Below, piece after piece: positions 41,493 through 49,588 of a stretch of 64,000 nucleotides of DNA. Each line of letters starts with the position of its first letter. Positions within the stretch are counted from its first letter, which is position 1. Made by a program: the position numbers and the translations under genes. Source of the DNA: JADZEM01 sp046328125 (GTDB taxonomy: Bacteria > Chloroflexota > UBA6077 > JACCZL01); contig JAXLXF010000018.1 of the NCBI GenBank assembly GCA_046328125.1, forward strand, positions 62,001 through 126,000, written 5' to 3'. Below the pieces are notes generated by a model. That model was not told the origin of the DNA and made no database searches. It was given only the letters and a program-made list of their open reading frames with translations.

Positions 41493-42095
41493 TTACTCCA
41501 CCGTGCCGCGCATCGGAGTGCCAGCCGAGTGCGGCGCGGTGGACTTCCAGTCCATGTTCATCGTCTCGGTGGCGCGGTCCATCGCCTTCTCGTCGATCTT
41601 GTGGCCGTCCTTGCGCAGCTCGTCGGCGACCACGTCGAGGATGATCTGGTTGATGTCCTGCACCATGTCGGTGTAGGCGCGGTGGTGACGCTCGGCGAGG
41701 GCGGCGGTCTGCTGGAAGCCGAGCATCAGCGCCGTGCCGTACAGCATGTGGTAGCCAATCGCCGCCAGGTTGAACGCCGAGTAGTCGTCGCGCAGGCACT
41801 TCGAGATCGCCTCTGGGCGGACCTTGTCGATGACGCCGGCCGCGACGCCGAACGCCGACGACACCGCGCTTTTGAGCGTGCCGCCCGTGCCGCCGCCGAG
41901 CTCGTCCAGGTGGGCCTTCATCGCGTCGCGCTGCGTACGGATGGTGCCATGGAAGCGTCGTACGGCTGCGTACGCCTTCGGATGGTCGCGGACCGTCTCC
42001 ACCTGGCGGTCCATCGCCTCCTCGATATGGCTCTCCAGCGAATACATATCGCCGACGTAAGTCTGCATCGTGTCCTTGTTCTGGCTCTCGGCCAT
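41493..42095 (-). CDS. Ferritin-like YciE/YciF-type protein
   Basis: A 200-residue all-helical protein. It opens MQTYVGDMYSLESHIEEAMD after a short leader, like DUF892 (YciE/YciF) ferritin-like proteins, and continues with helices containing RRFHGTIRTQRDAMKAHLDE and YSAFNLAAIGYHMLYGTALM. Glu and His residues suited to a di-iron site are present but the ligand set cannot be assigned with certainty. ATG 42095 has GGAGG eight bases upstream. Members are linked to stress. It is divergent from the ECF sigma gene and convergent with the HIT gene seven bases away. Confidence 0.65.
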   Translation of the reverse strand: MAESQNKDTMQTYVGDMYSLESHIEEAMDRQVETVRDHPKAYAAVRRFHGTIRTQRDAMKAHLDELGGGTGGTLKSAVSSAFGVAAGVIDKVRPEAISKCLRDDYSAFNLAAIGYHMLYGTALMLGFQQTAALAERHHRAYTDMVQDINQIILDVVADELRKDGHKIDEKAMDRATETMNMDWKSTAPHSAGTPMRGTVE

Positions 42096-42355
42096 CGCTC
42101 GGGCCTCCATATCAGACGTGGTAGCGGCTCGCCGGGTGGCCGACGACGACTGTGCCAGTGGTCGGAGGAAACTCGTGAGCCGCTGTGTCTGGTCTCGGGA
42201 CGAGGCAGAGCAGATTTCGTGCCCGGCCCACGCATCCAGCACGATCTGAGGGCGACTGCCCTGGCGCCTGCCGATCCGCCGGCCAAATGTTGCCGAGGTA
42301 ACTGTTTGCCCTGAATGCGGTGTCGTATAGTTGGTTGGCAGGCTCCACGAAACCG

Positions 42356-42988
42356 ATGAAGCGCGAGGCGTCGTCCGTGTCCTCCATCGCCGACCCTGGC
42401 GTCTCCGAGGCGCAGGCGCTGGAGGCCGCGCAGCGTGGCGACGCGGCCGCCTTCAACGAGCTGGTGCTGATCTACCAGACGGCGGTCTACAACGTCGCTC
42501 TGCGCACGATCGGACACTCCGAGGACGCTGCCGACGCCAGCCAGGAGACGTTCCTGGCGGCCTACCGCGCGATCCGAGACTTCCGGGGCGGCTCCTTCAA
42601 GGCGTGGCTGCTGCGGATCGCCGTCAACACCTGCTACGACCTCCTCCGCCGCCGCCAGCGCCGCCCCTCGACCTCGCTGGACGTGATCGTCGAGGAGAGC
42701 GGCGACCAGACCACCTTCGCCGACCGGCGCGTCGGGCCGGAGCGCGCCGCCCTGGCCGCCGAGACGGTGAGCGTCGTCGAGCAGGGGCTGGCGACTCTCC
42801 CGGACGACCAGCGGATCATCGTGGTACTCTGCGACGTCCAGGGCCTGAGCTACGAGGAGGCCGCCGAGGCTGAAGGCGTGGCGCTCGGTACGGTAAAGTC
42901 GCGGCTGAGCCGAGCGCGGGCACGGCTGCGACAGTTCCTCGTCGAACGAGGGGAACTTCCGGCCGAGCTCGAGCGTCATGAGGTATGA
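42356..42988 (+). CDS. ECF sigma factor (RpoE-type)
   Basis: A 210-residue ECF sigma factor. Region 2 is seen in FNELVLIYQTAVYNVALRTI and DAADASQETFLAAYRAIRDF, region 2.4 in FKAWLLRIAVNTCYDLLRRR, and region 4 in LPDDQRIIVVLCDVQGLSYE to GTVKSRLSRARARLRQFL. The linker LDVIVEESGDQTTFADRRVG is typical of RpoE-like groups. The ATG is 42356. The anti-sigma gene begins ~200 bases downstream on the same strand and probably controls it. Confidence 0.93.
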   Translation: MKREASSVSSIADPGVSEAQALEAAQRGDAAAFNELVLIYQTAVYNVALRTIGHSEDAADASQETFLAAYRAIRDFRGGSFKAWLLRIAVNTCYDLLRRRQRRPSTSLDVIVEESGDQTTFADRRVGPERAALAAETVSVVEQGLATLPDDQRIIVVLCDVQGLSYEEAAEAEGVALGTVKSRLSRARARLRQFLVERGELPAELERHEV

Positions 42989-43185
42989 GCCGGCACAGCC
43001 CCGAGTGTCTGGCACCCGCCTTGCCGAACGTTCCTTGCCGGGCGCACCACAAGCGCGACACCTGGCCCGAACGACCTGGCATACGAGGCATGGTGCCGCG
43101 CTCCGCGTGGTGGGCCAGCTATCCCAGGCGCTTGCTGATGCCGGACAGAGCGAGGATACGGTGAAGAATCGAGGGTACGCGGCCC

Positions 43186-44274
43186 GTGCATGAGGTTGGT
43201 GGGCCGGATCACGCGACGACCGAGCAGCTGTCAGCGCTGCTGGACGATCGCGCCGAGACCGGCGAGGAGCGGTTCCTGTCGAGCCACGTGCCCGCGTGCG
43301 TCGCCTGCACGAACGAGCTCGACGACCTGCGCGCGGTCCGCGATCTCCTGAGTCGGCTGCCGATTCACCAGCCGCCGCGCTCGTTCACGATCCCCGTACC
43401 CGCGATCGCACGGGCGGCGACGGAGGCGCCTCGGCCCATCCGTCGCTTTCGGGTGCTGGTCCCACTGACCCGAACGCTCGGAGCGCTGGCCGCCGTGCTG
43501 TGCGTGGTGTTGTTCTCGGTGGACGCCATGCGGCTGGCCGACGCGCCATCTCCGAGATCGGATACCGGCGCGGCGCTCCAGATCGCGCCGGCCCGCGCGC
43601 CAGCCGAGGCCGCGAAAGCGGTGCCGAAGTCAGCGGCCGAGGAGGCCCGCGCCGCCGACGCCGCGAAGCCGGCCGAGCCCGCCCAGCCGGCCGCCGCAGC
43701 CAGACCAGCCGAGTCGAAGCCGGCCGCCGCGTTCGCGCCGGCTCCCACTCAGGCTCCAGCCCTTCAGACGCCATCGGGGGGCAGCGGGGCGCCAGCCGCG
43801 AAACCTGCCGCCGACGCACGAGCGGCTTCCGCGCCGACAGCAGCGGCTCCAGCTCCGGCGCAGGCAGCGGCGCCACCGCCCCAGGCGACCCAGAGCCAGA
43901 CTTCAGCCACGTCAGGCGGCCCGGCTGCAACGCCGACGGCTGCACCGGCACTCGCGGCCCAGCCGCGCCCGGCCGCCCCGGCTGCTGCGCCTCAGGCGCC
44001 GGCGACGAGCACCACCTCGTTTTCCGCCACCCAGCCTCCGATCCAGGCGACCGCCGGGCTGGCGGCGGCAACCACCCCGCCGCCGCCAGCTGGTGAGGCG
44101 CCGAGCAGCCGGAGCAGTCAATTCGAGCAGACGACCGGACGGAGCGCACAGCCCGTGCCGAGCGCGTCGGCGTGGTTCACGTCGCTGCGCGTCTGGTCAG
44201 CGGTGCTGGCCGTGCTCGCCGCCGGGCTCCTGGTCGGCTCGTTCGTCCTCAACCGGGCCGCGCGCAGCCGCTAG
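43186..44274 (+). CDS. Anti-sigma factor with zinc-finger-like head and long Ala/Pro linker
   Basis: The 362-residue product has an N-terminal anti-sigma domain with HxxxCxxC (LSSHVPACVACTNEL near residues 31-45), a membrane helix near 98-118 (LGALAAVLCVVLFSVDAM), then ~190 residues of Ala/Pro/Thr/Gln low complexity and a second helix at the end (VWSAVLAVLAAGLLVGSFVL). A zf-HC2 type head would hold the upstream ECF sigma factor. The first His of the usual H-x3-C-x2-C motif is preserved. The GTG start at 43186 follows GAGGGT. Its last 78 bases overlap the convergent PSP1-like gene. Confidence 0.85.
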   Translation: MHEVGGPDHATTEQLSALLDDRAETGEERFLSSHVPACVACTNELDDLRAVRDLLSRLPIHQPPRSFTIPVPAIARAATEAPRPIRRFRVLVPLTRTLGALAAVLCVVLFSVDAMRLADAPSPRSDTGAALQIAPARAPAEAAKAVPKSAAEEARAADAAKPAEPAQPAAAARPAESKPAAAFAPAPTQAPALQTPSGGSGAPAAKPAADARAASAPTAAAPAPAQAAAPPPQATQSQTSATSGGPAATPTAAPALAAQPRPAAPAAAPQAPATSTTSFSATQPPIQATAGLAAATTPPPPAGEAPSSRSSQFEQTTGRSAQPVPSASAWFTSLRVWSAVLAVLAAGLLVGSFVLNRAARSR

Positions 44275-44667
44275 CGCGTCCTCGTCGTCGCTGGCCGCGG
44301 TGGGCGACAGACCCGCCGAACGGGTGGCGGCGCCGGGCCACTGCCAGGCCAGCAGCTCCGGGGGCAGCGCGAGTGACTCCAACAGCGCGCTCCCAGCGGT
44401 GGACGGCGGACCTGGCCACTCGTCGTCCGGCACCCGACGACTGACGACCGGCAACCCTTCCTGCACGGGCCACTCCACGAGCCGCGCCGACGGCACCACG
44501 ACCTCGCCAAGCCACTCGCCATCGCGCTCGCGAACGGCCACCCGGTCGCCGAACGCCAGCTCGAACGGGCCAGAGCTGACCCAGCGCAGAAGCGCGTGCC
44601 GAATCCCGGACTCGCGCGCCACCGGGCGCACTCCGACCGGCGCCGAGTCGTTAGCAGCTGAGCTCAC
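44197..44667 (-). CDS. PSP1-like protein following holB
   Basis: The 156-residue product has the start VRPVARESGIRHALLRWVSS, then FELAFGDRVAVRERDGEWLG and EVVVPSARLVEWP, resembling the first domain of PSP1/YaaT, which follows holB in Firmicutes. It is much shorter than YaaT (~270 residues) and lacks the C-terminal part. The GTG start at 44667 overlaps the holB stop by four bases (GTGA). Its last 26 codons overlap the anti-sigma gene in antisense and are acidic low complexity. Role inferred from gene order only. Confidence 0.65.
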   Translation of the reverse strand: MSSAANDSAPVGVRPVARESGIRHALLRWVSSGPFELAFGDRVAVRERDGEWLGEVVVPSARLVEWPVQEGLPVVSRRVPDDEWPGPPSTAGSALLESLALPPELLAWQWPGAATRSAGLSPTAASDDEDALAAARGPVEDERADQEPGGEHGQHR

Positions 44668-45887
44668 GCGACCCGTTCGGGGCGCGGCAAGTCGAGCGTG
44701 GCCACGTCCAGCGCCAATCGCGCGTTGACGTTCTGATCCAGCATCTGGAGCACGTCGCGCAGGCTGCTGACGGCCGCTGCCGCCTCCTGCGCCGACAGGG
44801 CTCGCGCCAGTCTGCCGAGCTCGGCGCGCCGGTCCAGGTTCACCACCCGGTCGTGCAAGCCACCTTGCACCAGGAGCACGTCGCGCCACCAGCGCAGCCA
44901 GACGCCCAGTACCTCGCGCACGCTGTCCTGATCGCGGCTCCAACGGTCGCCCAGGGTGCGCGCGTACTGGAGTCGGGCGACCCGGTCGCCGTCGAGCAGG
45001 CTCACGAGCTCGTCCAGGTAGCGAGCGCGTCGTTCGAGCGGGCGCTCGTCGCCGAGCAGCCCCTTCGCCCGGCCGACGCACCCTTCGGCGAGCGCCGCGA
45101 TCAACTCGGCGCGCTCCTGCGCCAGACCGTCCTCCTGAACGAGGTGCTGGGCCAGACGGTCGCGCTGGAGTGGCCGCAGGCGGAGGTGCTGGCAGCGCGA
45201 GACGATCGTCTCCAGGGTCGCCGTCGGATCGACGGTGGTCAGCACCATCACGACCGACGGCGGCGGCTCTTCGATCGTCTTGAGGAGGCGGTTGGCGGCG
45301 TCCGGATGCAGCAGCTCGGCCTGCTCCAGCACGTACACCTTGCGGTAGACGTCGGCGGCGCGGAGGGAGGCGTCAGTCTGGATCGACTCGACGTCCGCGA
45401 CGCGCACCACCCGATGGGGCGGCTCGACGCCGACGATGCGGACCTCGGGGTGGCCGCCGCTCTCGATCAGGCGGCAGCGCCGACAAGCTCGGCAGGGCGG
45501 ATCGACTCCATCACTCTCGGGGGGCGCAATGACGGGGGGCGCAATGACGGGGGGCGCAATGACGGGGGGCGCAATGAATTGCGCCCGTACTAGGTCCGTC
45601 CTGGTAGGGGCGCGATTCATCGCGCCCGCCACCCCCATCGCGCCCGCCACCCCCATCGCGCCCGCCACCCCCATCGCGCCCGCCACACCCATCGCGCCCT
45701 CCGCGCCAGGGCCGAGGCGTTCGCAGTTGAGCGCCTGGGCTAGCCGCACTGCCAGCGTCCGCTTCCCGACGCCGAGCGGGCCGCTGATCAGATAGGCGTG
45801 GCCGATCCGCCGTTGACGGATGGCACGCTGCAGCAGATCGACTGCCCGCTCGTGGCCGACGATGCCCCAGGAGTTGCCGTTCGTCAC
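44664..45887 (-). CDS. holB: DNA polymerase III delta-prime subunit with repeat insertion
   Basis: Clamp-loader AAA+ subunit. The start GIVGHERAVDLLQRAIRQRR, Walker A region SGPLGVGKRTLAV, and later YVLEQAELLHPDAANRLLKT, IEEPPPSVVMVLTTVDP and ETIVSRCQHLRLRPL (sensor SRC motif) fit delta-prime/gamma. Zinc Cys residues are expected as C-x8-C-x2-C-x2-C; here the first (LNCE) is separated from CRACRRC by ~75 residues translated from a family-1 repeat (GAMGVA x4, then VIAPP x3). Without it the protein would be ~335 residues, normal for the family. GTG start at 45887. The PSP1-like gene follows with overlap. Confidence 0.9.
   Translation of the reverse strand: MTNGNSWGIVGHERAVDLLQRAIRQRRIGHAYLISGPLGVGKRTLAVRLAQALNCERLGPGAEGAMGVAGAMGVAGAMGVAGAMGVAGAMNRAPTRTDLVRAQFIAPPVIAPPVIAPPVIAPPESDGVDPPCRACRRCRLIESGGHPEVRIVGVEPPHRVVRVADVESIQTDASLRAADVYRKVYVLEQAELLHPDAANRLLKTIEEPPPSVVMVLTTVDPTATLETIVSRCQHLRLRPLQRDRLAQHLVQEDGLAQERAELIAALAEGCVGRAKGLLGDERPLERRARYLDELVSLLDGDRVARLQYARTLGDRWSRDQDSVREVLGVWLRWWRDVLLVQGGLHDRVVNLDRRAELGRLARALSAQEAAAAVSSLRDVLQMLDQNVNARLALDVATLDLPRPERVA
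45519..45707. repeat. Family-1 nested palindromic repeat array, locus 3, inside holB
   Basis: Core GCGCCCGTAC and GTAGGGGCGC around a 13-base loop. On the left are four units GGGGGGCGCAATGAC of exactly 15 bases; on the right are five units of 18 bases of the type GCGCCCGCCACCCCCATC. All unit lengths are multiples of three and the array keeps the holB frame open. Confidence 0.92.
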
Positions 45888-45906
45888 CTGGCCCAGGCTC
45901 TCCTGC

Positions 45907-46731
45907 CTACATGCCTGTCAGCGGTGGCGGCTGGATCCGCAGGTCGTTCGCCACGGCCCGCACACCGGTCACGCCGCCGGCCACCTCTTCGGCGTACTCG
46001 CGGTCCTCGTCGGTGATGACCTCGCCGGCCAGGGTCACGATGCCCCGCTCGGCGGTCGCCCGCAGCCCGTGAATCCAGATGCCGGCGTTGGAGATCAGGA
46101 CCGCTTCGACGCGCGCCGCCAGCGCCAGGTCGTCGATCGACTGGAGCGAATTCGCGGTCGGCGTGATCTCGGCCCGTTCGAGCGTGTACGCCAGCAAGTC
46201 CACGGCCTGGTCCACTTCGAGGTTCGCCGTGTTCAGCACCATGTCGTAGGCGTGCACGTCCAGCCAGTCCGCGTTGTACATGTAGCGGATGAAACCGCCG
46301 CGCTCGCGATCGCTCCGCCGGACCACCTCGGCAGCGGTGTTCTGGTCGATGTTGCCGGAGTGGACGTCCATCACCCGCCGAACCCGGACCGAGGTTGGAG
46401 CCAGGGTGACGGTACGCAGCGAGTGGCTGATGCCGCGCATCAAGTAGTTCCCGCCCAGACCCACGATGACGGCGTCGTTGTCCCTGGCGAACCCGTACAC
46501 GCCGCACCGCACGACGATGGCGTGACGACGGCGCTCCTCGTTGAGGCGCTCCCAGAACGACGGCCGGGTCTCGGCGATTTCGGGCGCGTTCGCCTCGACC
46601 TCGCCAAACTCGCGCACGTAATCGAGCAGCAGACGATGATCGAGGTAGCGGTAGTTCAGACGATCGGCCAACGCGCGACCGATCTCGTCTCCACGACTTC
46701 CCAGTAGGCGCGCAATGGTCACCACTGGCAT
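45907..46731 (-). CDS. Cytidylate-kinase-like protein with C-terminal BON domain
   Basis: A 274-residue protein. The first ~200 residues match the cytidylate kinase-like family (PVVTIARLLGSRGDEIGRAL, YLDHRLLLDYVREFGEV, DVHSGNIDQNTAAEVVRRSD, RYMYNADWLDVHAYDMVLNT), in which the P-loop is replaced by ARLLGSRGDEIG. The last ~70 residues are a BON domain (VISNAGIWIHGLRATAERGI to VRAVANDLRIQPP). Kinase activity on CMP is uncertain. ATG 46731 has GGAGG five bases upstream. It lies 20 bases upstream of the holB start on the same strand, so the two are probably co-transcribed. Confidence 0.85.
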   Translation of the reverse strand: MPVVTIARLLGSRGDEIGRALADRLNYRYLDHRLLLDYVREFGEVEANAPEIAETRPSFWERLNEERRRHAIVVRCGVYGFARDNDAVIVGLGGNYLMRGISHSLRTVTLAPTSVRVRRVMDVHSGNIDQNTAAEVVRRSDRERGGFIRYMYNADWLDVHAYDMVLNTANLEVDQAVDLLAYTLERAEITPTANSLQSIDDLALAARVEAVLISNAGIWIHGLRATAERGIVTLAGEVITDEDREYAEEVAGGVTGVRAVANDLRIQPPPLTGM

Positions 46732-46847
46732 GACAGCCTCCGCGCTTCGCTGCGCACAAGCTTCGCCGACTCCGGCAGTGCTGCATTCTACCACCGAGAC
46801 GGTCAGCCCCGGGGCCGTTTCGACGCCGATTCGGCGGGATCCGCGCG

Positions 46848-47228
46848 TCAGGGCGTGCGGGCGGCAGCTGCTGGCGAGGAGGCAGCCGCCGGGTTCGCCG
46901 CGCCTCGTTGCGCCTGTGCCGCTGCCTGCGCGGACGCCTGTCCGCCCCGGCTGAGGCTCGGCGAGGCGACCGGACGCGGCGTCGGCGCGTTGGCCGGGTC
47001 CGGCGTCGGCAGGACGATCCGTGGCAGCGGCGTCGATTCGGGCACGGTCTCCGCGACGCCGCCGCTCGTCGGGGTGGCAACCGGCGACCCGCCCACCGTG
47101 ACCACCACGAATGGCTGGCTCGGATCGACGCTGTAGGTCTGCTCGCTCGAACTGGAGCCGCTGGGGTTGAGCATGGCGCAGCCAGTGCTGACCAGCAACA
47201 GCAGCACGGCGAAGAACGACGCCCTCAT
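46848..47228 (-). CDS. Small lipoprotein
   Basis: The 126-residue product opens MRASFFAVLLLLVSTGCAML, a lipoprotein signal with lipobox STGC near residue 17, then a Ser/Thr/Pro/Ala-rich chain (SVDPSQPFVVVTVGGSPVAT, ending PAAASSPAAAARTP) with no recognisable domain. The purine run GGGGG precedes ATG 47228. A family-1 repeat lies directly upstream, so the promoter must be within or beyond it. Function unknown. Confidence 0.65.
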   Translation of the reverse strand: MRASFFAVLLLLVSTGCAMLNPSGSSSSEQTYSVDPSQPFVVVTVGGSPVATPTSGGVAETVPESTPLPRIVLPTPDPANAPTPRPVASPSLSRGGQASAQAAAQAQRGAANPAAASSPAAAARTP

Positions 47229-47236
47229 CCCCCAGC

Positions 47237-47298
47237 GGGCGCAATGAATTGCGCCCCTACGGGATGGGCCGACTGTAAGGGCGCAATGAATTGCGCCC
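47237..47298. repeat. Family-1 repeat, locus 4 (simple form)
   Basis: Two palindromes GGGCGCAATGAATTGCGCCC (47237-47256 and, nearly, 47279-47298) flank a spacer with CCTAC and GTAA ends. It has no tandem unit array, so it may be the ancestral unit of the nested arrays. It lies nine bases upstream of a lipoprotein start. Confidence 0.9.
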
Positions 47299-47310
47299 TC
47301 AGCGCCTGCT

Positions 47311-47353
47311 CCCCCTCTCCCGCGGTTAGGGAAAGGGGGCTGGGGGGTGAGGG
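47311..47353. repeat. Family-4 C-rich hairpin repeat, copy 2
   Basis: CCCCCTCTCCC pairs imperfectly with GGGAAAGGGGG, followed by CTGGGGGGTGAGGG. The same arrangement (C-rich run, AGCCCCCTC hairpin) occurs at 31009, 56301 and 63154, here in inverse orientation. Confidence 0.7.
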
Positions 47354-47710
47354 CATTCCTTGTGACGATCATGACGACCTGGCTTCCTACCAGGGTCAAC
47401 GTCTGGGCGCGACCGGAGAGGACGTTTGTCGCAGCTATGCGCCGCAGGGAACGGTCAGCGCGTCGAGCGAAGGTTGGCGAGCCTGGATCGGCAACCGCTC
47501 TGCCCATCGACCGTTCATTTCGGAAGGCGGACCGCGCCCAAAACATCCTCGAACGGGACGACGACCGATCCGTGTGACGTCTGTCTCCTGACGCGAGGCT
47601 CCGGACATCAATCTGTTGCCGAGCCCCCAGTTCTGCTCTACAATCGCCCAATACCGGCCAAACGTGACGACGAGCGGAGTCGCTTGCGCGACGAAGGGTT
47701 GAGCCAGGTC
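47354..47710. other. Stretch without a clear gene
   Basis: Open reading frames cross this ~360-base stretch on both strands, but none shows a recognisable domain or a ribosome site with a matching start. It holds the upstream part of the DUF4015 gene region; a TTG at 47684 (GGAG four bases upstream) is an alternative start of that gene. No strong promoter or structure was seen. Confidence 0.5.
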
Positions 47711-49588
47711 GTGATCGCCGCGGAGTCCAGTTCCCGACCAGACCCCTCAGCCGGTGATGCGAGCCGCGCGCCCGTGTGGCCTCAGCCGGTCGGCGGGCGG
47801 CAGCGAGGCATCGGTGGCCGTGGCGGTGGGCGCTCCTCGCTCTGGGCCGGGATGCTGGTGCTGACGGTGGTGCTGATCTCGCTCGCGCCGTTCGAGCTGC
47901 TTTTGCCGAAGCAGCCGGTCGCCGGGGTCGTCCGCGACCGGGTGTCCGAGCAGCCAATCGCCGGCGCGCGGGTCCGTCTCGGGCCGGTCGTGACGCAGAC
48001 GGACGGTGGCGGCGCCTTCGCCGTGCCACGCGCCAGCCTCGCCGATTCGATCCGAGTCGAGGCGGACGGCTATCAGGTCGGCCGTGGCGCGGTGTTCCCG
48101 CCACGCCAGCAGCAGCAGTTGGAGCTCGCGCCGCGCGCGTTCAGCCTGACCGTGCGCGACGCCGAGACCAACGAAGCCGTTGCGGACGCGGTACCGGCAG
48201 CGCCGGGCATCCGCTTCGAGGCGGTCGGGCCGGGCCAGTTCAAGGTCGAGCCGGCCCGCGAGGGCACGAGCGTCACCGTCTCGGCGCCGGGCTACCGCAA
48301 CGCGGACGTTCGGTATCGGGGCGACGGCGAGCTGGCCGTGGTGCTCCAGCCGCGCCTGACCGGCACTGTCGTGGACGGCACGACCGGGCGGCCGATCCCG
48401 AACGCGTTCCTCTCACAGGGCGACCTGGCCCTCTCCACCGACGCCAACGGCATGTTCGAGCTGGAGCGACGTCCCGCCGGCCCGCTCCGCATTCTGGCGG
48501 CCGGCTACCGGCGGGCCGAGGTGGACGCATCCCAGGAGCGGACTATCGTGGCTCAGCTGGAGCCGATGTCGGTGCGGGCGGTCTACCTGACCTATTACGG
48601 CGTCGGGGACCGCGGGCTGCGTCAGAACGTGCTCAACCTGATCGACCGGACCGAGGTCAACGCGGTCGTCATCGACGTCAAAGGAGACAAAGGGCGGCTC
48701 TCGTATCGGAGCGGCGTCCCGCTCGCGGAGTCCATCGGCGCGAACGCCGAGCCGACCATCCCGAACATCGACGAGCTCCTGGCCACCCTGAAGCAGAAGA
48801 ACGTCTACGTCATCGGCAGGATCGTAGTGTTCAAGGACGACGTACTGGCCCGCAACGGCGCCCGCGCCGGCCTGGACGTGGCGATCAAGGACCGCGTCAC
48901 CGAGCAGCCGTGGACCGACAGCGACGGCATCGGCTGGGTGGACCCGTTGCGGCCCGAGGTCTGGGAGTACAACGTCGATCTGGCCCGTGAGGCGGCGCTG
49001 AAAGGCTTCGACGAGATCCAGTTCGACTACGCCCGCTTCCCGATCGAGAACACCGGCGGCTTCTCGGCGGTCCAGGCCAAATACTCGCGGCCGTGGGTCA
49101 CCGAGCGCGACCGAGTGGACGCCGTGGGCGGCTTCCTGCGCCGCGCGCACGACGAGGTCCGGCTGGCCGGGGCGTTCGTCGGAGTGGACGCGATGGGGTA
49201 CGTCGCCTGGAACGACGGCGACAATGGCGTCGGACAGAACCTGGACGTGCTCGCGAGCGCCGTGGACTATCTCAGTCCAGAGGTGTTCCCGTCCGCGTTC
49301 AGGGCCGGGCTGCCGGGCCTGCTCAACTTCCCGCAGGTCGTTCAGCAGCCGTTCGCCGTCGCCTACGAGAGCATGCGGCGGGCGCGCGCCAGGACGGCCG
49401 ACCGCGCGGTCGTGCTGCGCCCGTGGCTCCAGTACTTCGACGACTACAGCTGGCAGACCGGGCGGCTGTATCGCACTGCCGACATCGACGCCCAGCGGAA
49501 CGGCGCCCTGAGCGGCGGCGCGCTCGGCTGGATGATGTGGGATCCGCTGAACAAGTACGCACGCGGCGGCCTCGGGATCCGTCAGTGA
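47711..49588 (+). CDS. Membrane-anchored DUF4015 glycosidase-like protein
   Basis: A product of ~625 residues from GTG 47711 (TTG 47684 possible). A cytoplasmic Gly/Arg-rich head is followed by a membrane helix (SLWAGMLVLTVVLISLAPFE near residue 49), three carboxypeptidase-regulatory-like beta repeats (PVAGVVRDRVSEQPIAGARV; LTVRDAETNEAVADAV; LTGTVVDGTTGRPIPNAFLS) and a C-terminal TIM-barrel DUF4015 domain (VNAVVIDVKGDKGRLSYRSG, VIGRIVVFKDDVLARN, GFDEIQFDYARFPIE, DYLSPEVFPSAF). The acidic residues of EIQFDYARFP are likely catalytic. It is a putative extracellular glycoside hydrolase; substrate unknown. Its stop overlaps the tldD start (GTGA). Confidence 0.85.
   Translation: MIAAESSSRPDPSAGDASRAPVWPQPVGGRQRGIGGRGGGRSSLWAGMLVLTVVLISLAPFELLLPKQPVAGVVRDRVSEQPIAGARVRLGPVVTQTDGGGAFAVPRASLADSIRVEADGYQVGRGAVFPPRQQQQLELAPRAFSLTVRDAETNEAVADAVPAAPGIRFEAVGPGQFKVEPAREGTSVTVSAPGYRNADVRYRGDGELAVVLQPRLTGTVVDGTTGRPIPNAFLSQGDLALSTDANGMFELERRPAGPLRILAAGYRRAEVDASQERTIVAQLEPMSVRAVYLTYYGVGDRGLRQNVLNLIDRTEVNAVVIDVKGDKGRLSYRSGVPLAESIGANAEPTIPNIDELLATLKQKNVYVIGRIVVFKDDVLARNGARAGLDVAIKDRVTEQPWTDSDGIGWVDPLRPEVWEYNVDLAREAALKGFDEIQFDYARFPIENTGGFSAVQAKYSRPWVTERDRVDAVGGFLRRAHDEVRLAGAFVGVDAMGYVAWNDGDNGVGQNLDVLASAVDYLSPEVFPSAFRAGLPGLLNFPQVVQQPFAVAYESMRRARARTADRAVVLRPWLQYFDDYSWQTGRLYRTADIDAQRNGALSGGALGWMMWDPLNKYARGGLGIRQ

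Noticed and set aside
42978..43193. A 71-codon frame between the ECF sigma and anti-sigma genes
   Set aside because: It overlaps both neighbours, lacks a ribosome site and has no recognisable sequence; treated as non-coding.
47426..47710. Longer N-terminus for the DUF4015 protein
   Set aside because: The frame stays open, but the sequence is low complexity without homology or a ribosome site; the start was placed near the membrane helix.
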